The notes under the pieces are model-generated. The model ran no database searches. It was not told the DNA's origin and saw only the letters and a list, made by a program, of their open reading frames with translations. Shown here piece after piece: positions 1 through 6,156 of a stretch of 11,570 bases of DNA. The stretch comes from Xanthocytophaga sp031424975 (GTDB lineage: Bacteria; Bacteroidota; Bacteroidia; Cytophagales; 172606-1), in the NCBI GenBank assembly GCA_031424975.1, contig JANPIL010000442.1, forward strand, positions 1 through 11,570, in the 5' to 3' direction. The position numbers and the translations under genes are program-made. How positions within the stretch are numbered: position 1 is the stretch's first letter; each line of letters opens with the position of its first letter.

Positions 1-1
1 G

Positions 2-1588
2 CTCATGCTTGCCAAAAACGACAAGTCCGAACCGCGCGACCAAGTGGGCGACAACCCCGAGTCGGCGCAGGTTTTTGGCGTGGATGTGGAAGGCTGGAAA
101 GCGGGCGAAGTAAAAACCGTTGATGCCTCGGTGTTCGGCTATCCGCTGAAAAGTTTGTCTGAACTGGCTGAAGGTGAATACGTTGTGCAAGCGTTGCTGC
201 ACAAGTACGAAACCTTCAAGCTCAAGGACGGCCGCGTACTCAAGCTGCCGCCCGACCGGGGCGAAGGCCAAAACTGGCGCAAGGCTCCGGGCAATTTTTA
301 CAGCGTTCCGGCCAAGATATCGGTAAGCAAAACCGGCGAAATCACGGTGACGCTCACCAAACAAAACCCGCCGCTGCCCGTGCCAACGGACACCAAATAC
401 GTGAAGCACATCCGCATCCAAAGCAAGAAACTGACCGAATTTTGGGGCAGGCCCGTGTATCTGGGGGCGCATATATTGCTGCCCGAAGGCTTCGACACGC
501 ACCCGGAAGCCCGCTATCCGCTGTGCATCAACCACGGGCATTTTCCGGCTGATTTCGATGGTTTCAGTCCCGAACCACCCGACCCGAAAATGGACACGAC
601 CGATTACATTGCGCGGTTTAACTTGTACGGCTACAATAAAATCCAGAAACAGGAGGCGCACAATTTCTACAATACTTGGACGGGCAAGGGGTTTCCACGG
701 ATGCTCATCATTGAAATACAGCACGCCAACCCGTATTACGACGATTCGTACGCCGTCAATTCGGCCAACCTCGGTCCGTACGGCGATGCGATTACCTACG
801 AACTGATTCCGCACATCGAAAAGCAGTTCCGGGGCATCGGGCAGGGTTGGGCGCGGTTCCTGTACGGCGGCTCCACGGGCGGCTGGGAGGCATTGGCGGC
901 GCAAGTGCTGTACCCCGACGAGTACGGCGGCTGCTTTGCCGCCTGTCCCGACCCGATTGATTTCCGGGCTTACACGGTCATTGACTTGTACAAAGACAAG
1001 AATGCCTATTTCACCGAAGGCGCGTTCAAGCGGGTTGCCAAGCCCGGCCACCGCAATTATCTGGGGCAGGTGAGCACGACCATTGAAAATACGAACCACC
1101 TGGAACTGGTGTTGGGTACCAAGAGCCGTTCGGGCGGACAGTGGGATATTTGGGAGGCGGTGTATTCTCCTGTGGGGCCGGATGGCTACCCGAAGCGTAT
1201 TTTTGACAAGATGACGGGCGAAATTGACTCGTCGGTGGCAAACTACTGGCGCGAAAACTACGATTTGACGCACATCATGCAACGCGACTGGCCCAAGATT
1301 GGCGGCAAACTGGCGGGCAAAATCAATATCTACTGCGGTGACATGGACAATTACTACCTGAACAATGCGGTGTATCTGGCTGAGGATTTCCTGAAAACGA
1401 CCAACAACTTTCAGGCGGGCGGCGAAGTCAAATACGGCGACCGTGCCGAACACTGCTGGAACGGCGACCCAACGCTGCCCAATTACCTGTCGCGGCTGCA
1501 CTACAACACGATGTACGTGCCGAAAATCATGAAGCTGATGGAGAAAAACGCCCCCAAAGGAGCCGATCTGAAAAGTTGGCGCTATTGA
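2..1588 (+). CDS. Putative esterase, alpha/beta-hydrolase fold (5'-truncated)
   Basis: The frame is open to the window edge and the protein begins mid-domain, so the true start lies upstream; the first visible Met is at base 5 (527 residues from there). Numbering from that Met, residues 1-125 form a beta-rich N-terminal region and about 145-500 an esterase domain of the putative-esterase (Fes/esterase D-like) type. The nucleophile elbow is GGSTGGW with Ser290. CGDMD (444-448) and AEHCW (His483) are the likely acid and histidine of the triad. The family hydrolyses ester bonds; the substrate cannot be read from sequence. Members usually have a signal peptide, which would lie outside the window. 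The gene stands alone, followed by a hairpin and repeat copy 1. The fold is well supported, the exact activity is not. Confidence 0.8.
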   Translation, partial: LMLAKNDKSEPRDQVGDNPESAQVFGVDVEGWKAGEVKTVDASVFGYPLKSLSELAEGEYVVQALLHKYETFKLKDGRVLKLPPDRGEGQNWRKAPGNFYSVPAKISVSKTGEITVTLTKQNPPLPVPTDTKYVKHIRIQSKKLTEFWGRPVYLGAHILLPEGFDTHPEARYPLCINHGHFPADFDGFSPEPPDPKMDTTDYIARFNLYGYNKIQKQEAHNFYNTWTGKGFPRMLIIEIQHANPYYDDSYAVNSANLGPYGDAITYELIPHIEKQFRGIGQGWARFLYGGSTGGWEALAAQVLYPDEYGGCFAACPDPIDFRAYTVIDLYKDKNAYFTEGAFKRVAKPGHRNYLGQVSTTIENTNHLELVLGTKSRSGGQWDIWEAVYSPVGPDGYPKRIFDKMTGEIDSSVANYWRENYDLTHIMQRDWPKIGGKLAGKINIYCGDMDNYYLNNAVYLAEDFLKTTNNFQAGGEVKYGDRAEHCWNGDPTLPNYLSRLHYNTMYVPKIMKLMEKNAPKGADLKSWRY

Positions 1589-1594
1589 TCTTGG

Positions 1595-1644
1595 CTTGAC
1601 AACCAAAAGCCTCACAGGTTTTAAAAACCTGTGAGGCTTGTCAA
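1595..1644. terminator. Long hairpin, CCTCACAGG/CCTGTGAGG type, possible bidirectional terminator
   Basis: The left arm AAGCCTCACAGG (1607-1618) pairs perfectly with CCTGTGAGGCTT (1628-1639) around an AT-only loop. TTGAC (1595-1599) and GTCAA (1640-1644) can extend it across a bulge. It begins 7 bp after the esterase stop. There is no T-run on the plus side, but on the minus strand the stem runs into TTTTGG. The stem sequence resembles a dispersed hairpin I recall as common in Bacteroidota genomes, so it may be a repeat acting as a terminator. Confidence 0.6.
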
Positions 1645-1648
1645 AGGC

Positions 1649-1707
1649 GGGTTTTGCCTTCTCAAAAGATACTATTTTCAAACTGCCAAGATGCCTGCGA
1701 AATGGCA
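1649..1707 (+). repeat. 30-bp bipartite repeat copy 1, with long tail
   Basis: The core is 1649-1678: GGGTTTTG, a variable middle, then ATACTATTTT. A 29-bp tail (1679-1707) starting CAAACTGCC and ending GCGAAATGGCA is shared with copies 2 and (in part) 8. TGCCA and TGGCA in the tail can form a short stem. It lies between the esterase and the 3' end of the small hypothetical gene. Confidence 0.85.
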
Positions 1708-1772
1708 AATTGAATCATCAGAACACTAAAAGAAAGTTTAAAATAACAACTGTCCACCAAAAGTTAAATTTA

Positions 1773-2183
1773 TTAGTCTTTTATTTCTGACGGATTAAAA
1801 TTGTAAATTCTAAATATTTCGTCAATATTCAAATTTGTGTCTTTGGGCAAATTAATGGTTGCAATACTTCCAAAATCAACCTGCCAAAAACCGCCGTTCT
1901 TCATTATTTCGTCACCCAAGAGCCTATACTCACTTACTGTAAATTGTGTATCCAACATAAATCGTCTTGTCACAAATAGAGATTCCTGAAATATTTTTAT
2001 AATTTCGAGTTTGCCAACTTCATTAACTCTTGTTTCAAATTCTGTCCCGAAAGTTAGCTTGCAATTAAACAAATCATTTTCAGCCATTCTATAAATGTTG
2101 TCAGAAAGTTTAAATGCGTAAAACGAGCTTGTTGATTTCTCCCGTTTATAATACACTTCAATTAATATTTCTTCTGTCTCCAT
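1773..2183 (-). CDS. Small hypothetical protein, possibly DUF4265-like
   Basis: The protein is 136 residues, acidic, soluble, without signal peptide or membrane segment. A beta-rich N-terminal part (about 5-75) is followed by an alpha/beta part: a helix around FTVSEYRLLGDEIMKNGGF (81-99) and then IATINLPKDTNLNIDEIF. This layout resembles DUF4265 proteins (a short beta domain followed by a region that lowers to a 'VP..D...V' ending), but I see no diagnostic residue and hold this loosely. The gene is clearly more AT-rich than the esterase or dehydrogenase genes, which suggests acquisition. It is single, convergent with the esterase, and bracketed by repeat copies 1 and 2. The start at 2183 is the first Met in frame; no promoter match is convincing upstream. 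The function is unknown. Confidence 0.65.
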   Translation of the reverse strand: METEEILIEVYYKREKSTSSFYAFKLSDNIYRMAENDLFNCKLTFGTEFETRVNEVGKLEIIKIFQESLFVTRRFMLDTQFTVSEYRLLGDEIMKNGGFWQVDFGSIATINLPKDTNLNIDEIFRIYNFNPSEIKD

Positions 2184-2301
2184 AATATTGGCAAATGCTT
2201 GCGTGTAACCTCGTAGATATTGCGAACCTCCCGGCTCAACTGAAACAAAGACACAAAAGGATGTTTACTTCTCTTAAAAACACCACAAGGGTCTTTGAGA
2301 G

Positions 2302-2337
2302 AAGCCGTTATCAAATACAATCATTTGATAACGGCTT
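2302..2337. repeat. Perfect 15-bp inverted repeat (hairpin)
   Basis: AAGCCGTTATCAAAT (2302-2316) and ATTTGATAACGGCTT (2323-2337) are exact reverse complements around the 6-base loop ACAATC. No T-run follows on either strand, so it is not a standard intrinsic terminator. It lies between the 3' end of the antitoxin gene and the 5' end of the small hypothetical gene, where it could mark a boundary between separately acquired units or bind a protein. Confidence 0.75.
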
Positions 2338-2393
2338 GCATTTGTTGTTATGGCAATGCGTTTTGCAAAGTAGCTAATGTAAACACCAGTATG

Positions 2394-2452
2394 GGGTTTT
2401 ACCTTCTTAAAAGATACTGTTTTCAAACTGCCGAAATACTTGCGAAATGGCA
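2394..2452 (+). repeat. 30-bp bipartite repeat copy 2, with long tail
   Basis: The core is 2394-2423 with GGGTTTTA at the start and ATACTGTTTT at the end (A to G at position 25, shared with copy 7). The 29-bp tail (2424-2452) matches that of copy 1 with few changes; CTGCC and GGCAG near its ends can pair. It ends 75 bp from the antitoxin stop codon. Confidence 0.85.
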
Positions 2453-2527
2453 GTTGGAAAAACCTTATGTCAGCCAGATGAGGAGTTGAATGCGTTTCCC
2501 AGTTTGGCATTTTAAGTTCTCCAAACA

Positions 2528-2851
2528 CTAATAAGCCAAATTTTTATCGTTCAATTCCACATTGAAATTCACTTTTGCACCCAAAGCGTCAAATACTTTT
2601 AAGATGGTTTCAAATCTGGCATTTTTTATGCTGTTTTCAATTTTTGAAATTTGCGCTTTCTGCACACCAACAAGGTCGCCCAGTTGTTCTTGTGTCAAGT
2701 TGCGTTCTTGCCTTGCCTGTTTAATGGCTTGTCCCAACAAGTCTATTCTCAACTCGTTTTCAAACGCCTCGCGTTTTTCAGTTCCACGCTTGCCAATGTG
2801 TTTGTCAAGCATTGTGTCAAGCGGAACAGTTTTGAATTTATTTGTTGCCAT
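2528..2851 (-). CDS. HigA-like XRE-family antitoxin
   Basis: The 107-residue protein has a helix-turn-helix of the XRE/Cro type at about 37-92: a helix with QAIKQARQERNLT, then QEQLGDLVGV, then the recognition helix QKAQISKIENS, and a closing helix ETILKVFDALGAK. The charged N-terminal 30 residues probably contact the toxin. It should neutralise the partner toxin by direct binding and repress the shared promoter through the palindrome upstream of the toxin gene. It starts 2 bp after the toxin stop, so the two are translated from one mRNA, toxin first, the order typical of HigBA. The operon is AT-rich compared with the metabolic genes nearby. The family is clear; assignment to HigA rather than a generic XRE antitoxin is an inference from gene order and the toxin type. 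Confidence 0.88.
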   Translation of the reverse strand: MATNKFKTVPLDTMLDKHIGKRGTEKREAFENELRIDLLGQAIKQARQERNLTQEQLGDLVGVQKAQISKIENSIKNARFETILKVFDALGAKVNFNVELNDKNLAY

Positions 2852-2853
2852 GA

Positions 2854-3201
2854 CTATTTAATTTTTGTCTTATTGTTCAAGTATTGTTTTCTTATTTCGT
2901 CTGCTTTTTTAATTTCTTTTGATGGTGTTTTCTGTGTCTTCTTCAAAATTCCGTGTGTCGCTATCACCAACGTCTCTTTGCCATCTGTTTTCTCCCAAAA
3001 CGAAAAAAGCCGGTACGCCTTACCGTTGTATAAAGTCCTGAATTCCCAAATGAAGTCGTTGAGTTTTTTAAAGAGTTCGTGATCGTTTATAAACTGAGCC
3101 TTTCTGAGGTTGTAGTATATTTTTTCCCGCGCCTTTTCGTCAAGATTTTCTAAAAATTCAACTGCTTCGGGCAATAATTCTATGTCAAAGCTTGGCTTCA
3201 T
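2854..3201 (-). CDS. HigB/Gp49-like RelE-superfamily toxin
   Basis: The 115-residue protein fits the phage-derived Gp49-like/HigB family of the RelE/ParE superfamily. N-terminal helices (PEAVEFLENLDEKAREKIYYNL, 11-32) are followed by the strand block KLNDFIWEFRTLYNGKAYRLFSFWE (46-70) and by VIATHGILKKTQKTPSKEI (79-97), a stretch very typical of this family. Members cut mRNA at the ribosome. The conserved basic and aromatic residues (Arg55, Tyr63, Arg64, His83, Lys87-88) are present, so the toxin looks intact. It is the first gene of the operon; the antitoxin follows after 2 bp. The start at 3201 lies about 8 bases after the predicted transcription start, leaving a very short leader. I am sure of the family and less sure of activity. 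Confidence 0.88.
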   Translation of the reverse strand: MKPSFDIELLPEAVEFLENLDEKAREKIYYNLRKAQFINDHELFKKLNDFIWEFRTLYNGKAYRLFSFWEKTDGKETLVIATHGILKKTQKTPSKEIKKADEIRKQYLNNKTKIK

Positions 3202-3214
3202 TCGTAATTTTTGT

Positions 3215-3245
3215 CAAAGATAAAAGTTTCCCAATTGGGAAACAA
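3215..3245 (-). promoter_or_regulatory. Toxin-antitoxin promoter with palindromic operator in the spacer
   Basis: Read on the minus strand there is TTG (3245-3243), a 20-bp spacer, then TATCTTTG (3222-3215), which matches the Bacteroidota TTG / TAnnTTTG promoter exactly. The spacer holds a perfect 18-bp palindrome, GTTTCCCAATTGGGAAAC (3226-3243). A dimeric XRE antitoxin bound there would block RNA polymerase, which fits autorepression. The toxin start codon is 14 bp beyond the -7 element. Confidence 0.8.
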
Positions 3246-3278
3246 GCGTTTGGTGACAAGTTCTGGAATAAAGCTCAG

Positions 3279-3308
3279 GGGTTTGGCGTTTCAAAAACAT
3301 ACTATTTT
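3279..3308 (+). repeat. 30-bp bipartite repeat copy 3
   Basis: GGGTTTGG, variable middle, ATACTATTTT. Position 20 is C, as in copies 5, 7 and 11. The last base is also the first plus-strand base of the DUF779 stop codon, so the gene ends exactly where the repeat begins on its strand. It lies between the toxin promoter and the DUF779 gene. Confidence 0.9.
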
Positions 3309-3703
3309 CAGGCCGCGCCTTCCAGATATTCCTCGCCGTTCATGACCGGCTCCAGGTTTTGCAGTTCCTCCATTGAAAACATCCGCGACTTGACCACGAA
3401 CCGCAAGCCGAGCGGAATTTCGAGCGAGAAACTCGAACCGCGGCCCGGTGTGATTTCAATGCTGAGTTGGGTGTGTTTCCAGTATTCAAACTGGTCGGCG
3501 TTCATGAAAAAATCGCAGCCGTGAATGTTGCCCATCCACACATCGCTGGCACCCACGCGAAACTCGCCTTTGGCAAAGCACATGGGTTGCGAGCCGTCGC
3601 AGCAGCCGCCACTTTGGTGGAACATCAGTTCGCCGTGTTCGGCGCGGAGTTGGTCAATGATCTGTTCGGCTTCCGGGGTGGCGAGTACGCGCTTGGTTGG
3701 CAT
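3308..3703 (-). CDS. DUF779 family protein linked to aldehyde dehydrogenase
   Basis: The 131-residue protein matches DUF779 throughout. The signature FHQSGGCCDGSQPMC (28-42) is intact, with Cys34, Cys35 and Cys42, plus His62-Gly-Cys64-like residues further on (NIHGCDF, around 59-65). These cysteines and histidines suggest metal binding, but the biochemical role of the family is not known to me. Genes of this family are regularly found beside acetaldehyde-type dehydrogenases, as here, so a helper or maturation role in that pathway is the usual inference. It follows the dehydrogenase gene on the same strand after 139 bp. A strong intrinsic terminator ends only 4 bp before its ATG, so expression would need readthrough or its own signal. 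The C-terminus runs some 15 residues past the usual domain end up to repeat copy 3. Confidence 0.88.
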   Translation of the reverse strand: MPTKRVLATPEAEQIIDQLRAEHGELMFHQSGGCCDGSQPMCFAKGEFRVGASDVWMGNIHGCDFFMNADQFEYWKHTQLSIEITPGRGSSFSLEIPLGLRFVVKSRMFSMEELQNLEPVMNGEEYLEGAA

Positions 3704-3707
3704 AAGT

Positions 3708-3759
3708 AAAAAAGCCCCCCGACTCCCGAAAAGGGAGTTTTTGCGGTCTGTCGGAGGGC
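3708..3759 (-). terminator. Intrinsic terminator or attenuator between dehydrogenase and DUF779 genes
   Basis: On the minus strand GCCCTCCGAC (3759-3750) pairs with GTCGGGGGGC (3723-3714), all ten pairs allowed with one G-U, followed by six T (3713-3708). A second, inner hairpin ACTCCC/GGGAGT (3738-3733 with 3727-3722) overlaps the outer right arm by two bases, so the two are nearly exclusive. The T-run ends 4 bp before the DUF779 start codon. Confidence 0.75.
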
Positions 3760-3761
3760 GC

Positions 3762-3791
3762 GGGTTTGGTGTTTTGAAAAGATACTATTTT
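3762..3791 (+). repeat. 30-bp bipartite repeat copy 4
   Basis: GGGTTTGG at 3762-3769 and ATACTATTTT at 3782-3791, with a TTTTGAAAA middle. It lies in the gap between the aldehyde dehydrogenase and DUF779 genes, between the terminator and the hairpin at 3807-3831. Confidence 0.9.
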
Positions 3792-3806
3792 GCGGGACTG
3801 AAATGC

Positions 3807-3831
3807 AGGGGCAACCGCAAAGGTTGCCCCT
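3807..3831. repeat. Perfect 10-bp hairpin just after the dehydrogenase gene
   Basis: AGGGGCAACC (3807-3816) pairs perfectly with GGTTGCCCCT (3822-3831) around GCAAA. It starts 12 bp after the dehydrogenase stop and has no T-run on either side. The AGGGGCAACC/GGTTGCCCCT stem is of a dispersed type I recall from many bacterial genomes. It could protect the 3' end of the dehydrogenase mRNA. Confidence 0.65.
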
Positions 3832-3842
3832 ACCTGTCATTG

Positions 3843-5363
3843 TCAGAAAAAGCCCAGCTTTTTCTTGTCATACGAAATCAGCATATTCTTGGTCTGGCGG
3901 TATTGGTTAATGGACATCTTATGGTTTTCGCGTCCGTAGCCCGACTTTTTGTAGCCGCCAAACGGCGCGTGGGCCGGATATGCGTGGTAGCAATTGACCC
4001 ACACACGCCCCGCCTGAATGGCCCGCGGCACCTTGAACATTTCGTGCGCGTCGCGCGTCCATACGCCTGCACCGAGGCCGTACATACTGTCGTTGGCGAT
4101 TTCAATAGCTTCCTCCACGGTCTTGAACGTGGTGATGGAAGTTACCGGGCCAAAGATTTCCTCCTGGAAAACCCGCATCTTGTTGTGCCCCTTGAAAATC
4201 GTCGGTTGGATGTAGTAGCCGTCTTTCAGGCCATCCACGTATTTGGCCGCGCCGCCGGTCAGCACTTCAGCTCCCTCTTCCTTGCCGATGTCAATGTAAT
4301 TCAGGATTTTCTCGTACTGGTCTTTGGATGCCTGTGCGCCCATCATCGTGGCCGGATCCATGGGGTGGCCCATTTTAATGTTTTCCACCCGCTCAATCAG
4401 CCGCGCGATGAACTTGTCGTAGATGCTTTCGTGCACCAGAATCCGCGACGGGCACGTACATACCTCGCCTTGGTTCAGGGCAAACATGGCGGCCCCTTCC
4501 AGGCACTTGTCAAAAAACTCATCGTCGGCATCCATTACGCTGGCGAAGAAAATATTCGGCGACTTGCCGCCCAACTCCATCGTTACCGGCACAATGTTTT
4601 CGGATGCGTACTGCAAAATCAAGCGTCCGGTAGTGGTTTCGCCCGTAAAGGCAACCTTTGATACGCGTGGCGACTGCGCCAGCGGCTTGCCCGCCTCCGA
4701 CCCGAAGCCCGTAACCACATTGACCACACCCGCCGGCAGCACGTCTTTGATCAATTCCATCAGCACCAGAATGCCAACGGGTGTTTGCTCGGCTGGTTTC
4801 AGCACCACCGTGCAGCCCGCCGCCAACGCCGGAGCCAATTTCCAAGCCGCCATCAGTATCGGGAAATTCCACGGGATAATCTGCCCGACCACACCGATGG
4901 GTTCGTGCAACTGAATGGAAACCGTGTTTTCGTCGTGTTCGGAAATACTACCTTCATCGGCACGGAGGCAACCGGCAAAGTACCGGAAGTGGTCAATGGC
5001 AAGTGGCAGGTCGGCGGCTTTGGTTTCGCGGATGGCCTTGCCATTGTCCACGGTTTCCACGGCGGCCAGAAAATCCAGGTTCTGCTCCATGATGTCGGCG
5101 ATTTTGAGCATGATACCGCTCCGGTACGCTGCCGAAGTCCGAGACCACGTGGCAAATGCCTTGTGCGCCGCATCCAAGGCCAGTTCAATGTCTTCTTTGG
5201 TGGAACGCGCCACTTTGGTGAACGACTGGCCGTCCACGGGCGATACATTATCGAAATACTGGCCTTTTAGGGGCGATACCCACTCGCCGCCAATGAAGTT
5301 TTCGTAGCGTTCCTTGAATTGTGGGCGGGCAACGAGCCGCTCGGTTGACAATAGGGTTTCCAT
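3843..5363 (-). CDS. NAD-dependent aldehyde dehydrogenase (acetaldehyde dehydrogenase type)
   Basis: The 506-residue protein is a complete class-3-fold aldehyde dehydrogenase that oxidises an aldehyde to the acid with NAD(P)+. Key residues are present: Asn166 in PWNFP, Lys189 in VVLKP, the cofactor loop GETTTG (241-246), general base Glu263 in MELGGKSPN, catalytic Cys302 in NQGEVCTCPSR, and EEIFGPV near the cofactor site. The sequence style (GEVCTCPSR, the C-terminal MSINQYRQTKNMLISYDKKKLGFF) is that of the AcoD/ExaC/AldB acetaldehyde dehydrogenases, so acetaldehyde or a short aliphatic aldehyde is the likely substrate. It is cytoplasmic. The gene is the first of a unit with DUF779 downstream and is divergent from an AraC regulator. 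Its promoter has tandem direct repeats that fit activation by that regulator. The exact substrate is inferred. Confidence 0.95.
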   Translation of the reverse strand: METLLSTERLVARPQFKERYENFIGGEWVSPLKGQYFDNVSPVDGQSFTKVARSTKEDIELALDAAHKAFATWSRTSAAYRSGIMLKIADIMEQNLDFLAAVETVDNGKAIRETKAADLPLAIDHFRYFAGCLRADEGSISEHDENTVSIQLHEPIGVVGQIIPWNFPILMAAWKLAPALAAGCTVVLKPAEQTPVGILVLMELIKDVLPAGVVNVVTGFGSEAGKPLAQSPRVSKVAFTGETTTGRLILQYASENIVPVTMELGGKSPNIFFASVMDADDEFFDKCLEGAAMFALNQGEVCTCPSRILVHESIYDKFIARLIERVENIKMGHPMDPATMMGAQASKDQYEKILNYIDIGKEEGAEVLTGGAAKYVDGLKDGYYIQPTIFKGHNKMRVFQEEIFGPVTSITTFKTVEEAIEIANDSMYGLGAGVWTRDAHEMFKVPRAIQAGRVWVNCYHAYPAHAPFGGYKKSGYGRENHKMSINQYRQTKNMLISYDKKKLGFF

Positions 5364-5409
5364 GGGCTTGAATTGAAGGGGATGACTGGATAAGTTGATA
5401 TGATTTTTT

Positions 5410-5440
5410 CAAAGTTATTTTGTATTTTTCTCGAAAAAGA
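5410..5440 (-). promoter_or_regulatory. Aldehyde dehydrogenase promoter
   Basis: On the minus strand TAACTTTG (5417-5410) is an exact TAnnTTTG -7 element. The -33 region (around 5440-5432) is only T-rich (TCTTTTTCG) and lacks a good TTTG, which is what an activator-dependent promoter would show. The leader to the ATG would be about 40 bases. The activator sites lie directly upstream. Confidence 0.7.
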
Positions 5441-5441
5441 G

Positions 5442-5475
5442 TACTATCGTATCACACTTGTGGACGATTGTATCA
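5442..5475 (-). promoter_or_regulatory. Tandem operator sites for an AraC-type activator
   Basis: On the plus strand ATCGTATCA (5446-5454) and ATTGTATCA (5467-5475) are direct repeats, 8 of 9 bases equal, starting exactly 21 bp apart, two helical turns. The flanks TAC and GAC extend the match to about 10 of 13. The nearer copy abuts the weak -33 region. The likely binder is the regulator encoded at 6227-7156; this is inference from geometry and neighbourhood. Confidence 0.65.
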
Positions 5476-5547
5476 AATGGAGGGCATCACCCAACGCCCT
5501 CCGAAACCCGCTTGCCAAACGGACAGGGAGAAGACCTGAAAACAAGG

Positions 5548-5577
5548 GGGTTTGGGCTTTTTGAAACATACTATTTT
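5548..5577 (+). repeat. 30-bp bipartite repeat copy 5
   Basis: GGGTTTGG at 5548-5555 and ATACTATTTT at 5568-5577, middle GCTTTTTGAAAC. It ends 10 bp before the left arm of the 61-bp inverted repeat around the GIY-YIG gene, and differs from copy 6, on the other side of that unit, at only two positions (1 and 20). Confidence 0.92.
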
Positions 5578-5587
5578 AGTGTCCAAG

Positions 5588-5648
5588 AACCCGTCATTGC
5601 GAGGAACGCAGCGGAGCGGAGTGACGAAGCAACCCCTTACGGAGCCAC
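5588..5648 (+). repeat. Left arm of a perfect 61-bp inverted repeat
   Basis: This is identical, base for base, to the reverse complement of 6087-6147. It contains CGTCATTGCGAGGAACGCAG near its outer end and CCCCTTACGGAGCCAC at its inner end. CGTCA and TGACG inside the arm can pair, so each arm can also fold on its own, as REP-type repeats do. It lies 52 bp before the GIY-YIG start. Confidence 0.95.
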
Positions 5649-5700
5649 TGACGGTGACAAACCCTGTGAGAAAGGCGATACGCAACAAAAACAGAGCAGT

Positions 5701-5994
5701 ATGCAGCGCGGCGGCACCATATATATCATGGCTAACAAAAACAATACAACGCTGTACGTAGGCGTGACAGCGAACCTGGTAGCCCGTGTACAAGAACACC
5801 AAGACAAGAAGTATCCGAACAGTTTCACGGCAAGATATAACTTGGACAAACTCGTTTATTTCGAATCATGGGCCGGAATTGAGGAAGCGATTCTGAGGGA
5901 AAAGCAAATCAAAGGCGGTTCAAGGAAGAAAAAGGAAGACTTGATCAATTCAATTAATCCCAAGTGGGAGGATTTGTCCGGCAGGTTGGAATAA
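5701..5994 (+). CDS. Small GIY-YIG endonuclease (UPF0213-like)
   Basis: The start at 5701 gives a 97-residue protein of the expected length; a longer frame back to 5458 would translate the repeat and the inverted-repeat arm and is rejected. The single GIY-YIG domain has the GIY-type strand as TIYIMANKN (6-14), the YIG-type strand as TLYVGVT (17-23), Arg29 in NLVARVQEH as the expected catalytic arginine, and the closing motif AILREKQIKGG (63-73) with the conserved glutamate region. The N-terminal Y-x-Y spacing is a little degenerate (IYIM) but intact. The family is a DNA nuclease fold; the cell role of stand-alone members is not known to me. The gene lies between perfect 61-bp inverted repeats and between the aldehyde dehydrogenase gene and its likely regulator, so the whole unit looks inserted. 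Confidence 0.88.
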   Translation: MQRGGTIYIMANKNNTTLYVGVTANLVARVQEHQDKKYPNSFTARYNLDKLVYFESWAGIEEAILREKQIKGGSRKKKEDLINSINPKWEDLSGRLE

Positions 5995-6086
5995 AACAAA
6001 TGCAAGGGGTTGGCAACCCATTGTGTTTTCTAACAAAGCAAGCCGCCGCCAAACCGATTGCCCATTACAAACATCTTGTGGCACGC

Positions 6087-6147
6087 GTGGCTCCGTAAGG
6101 GGTTGCTTCGTCACTCCGCTCCGCTGCGTTCCTCGCAATGACGGGTT
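6087..6147 (-). repeat. Right arm of the perfect 61-bp inverted repeat
   Basis: Exact reverse complement of 5588-5648, 92 bp after the GIY-YIG stop. Repeat copy 6 begins 9 bp further on. The perfect identity of the arms suggests recent spread or gene conversion between them. Confidence 0.95.
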
Positions 6148-6156
6148 TTTATGGGC

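Larger units (their letters stand above)
2184..2527. other. Intergenic region with hairpin and repeat copy 2, no gene
   Basis: Short open frames on both strands here have no recognisable content and run across the hairpin and the repeat, so I call none of them. The stretch holds the perfect hairpin at 2302-2337 and the tailed repeat at 2394-2452. The bases just upstream of the hypothetical gene (2184-2290) look like cassette-flanking sequence, but I could not define a repeat there. Confidence 0.6.

Noticed and set aside
2302..2360. Integron attC site
   Set aside because: The hairpin lacks the R'/R'' core (GTTRRRY / RYYYAAC) and bulged bases of attC, and no integrase is in the window.
2274..2528. 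Minus-strand frame of 84 codons
   Set aside because: It covers the hairpin and repeat copy 2 with no recognisable protein features, and no start signal.
3525..4661. Long plus-strand open frame of 378 codons
   Set aside because: It runs antisense over the well-supported aldehyde dehydrogenase and through the intergenic repeat and hairpins, with no domain content; it is a shadow of a GC-rich gene.
5458..5700. N-terminal extension of the GIY-YIG frame
   Set aside because: It would translate repeat copy 5 and the 61-bp repeat arm; the domain starts at the Met at 5701.
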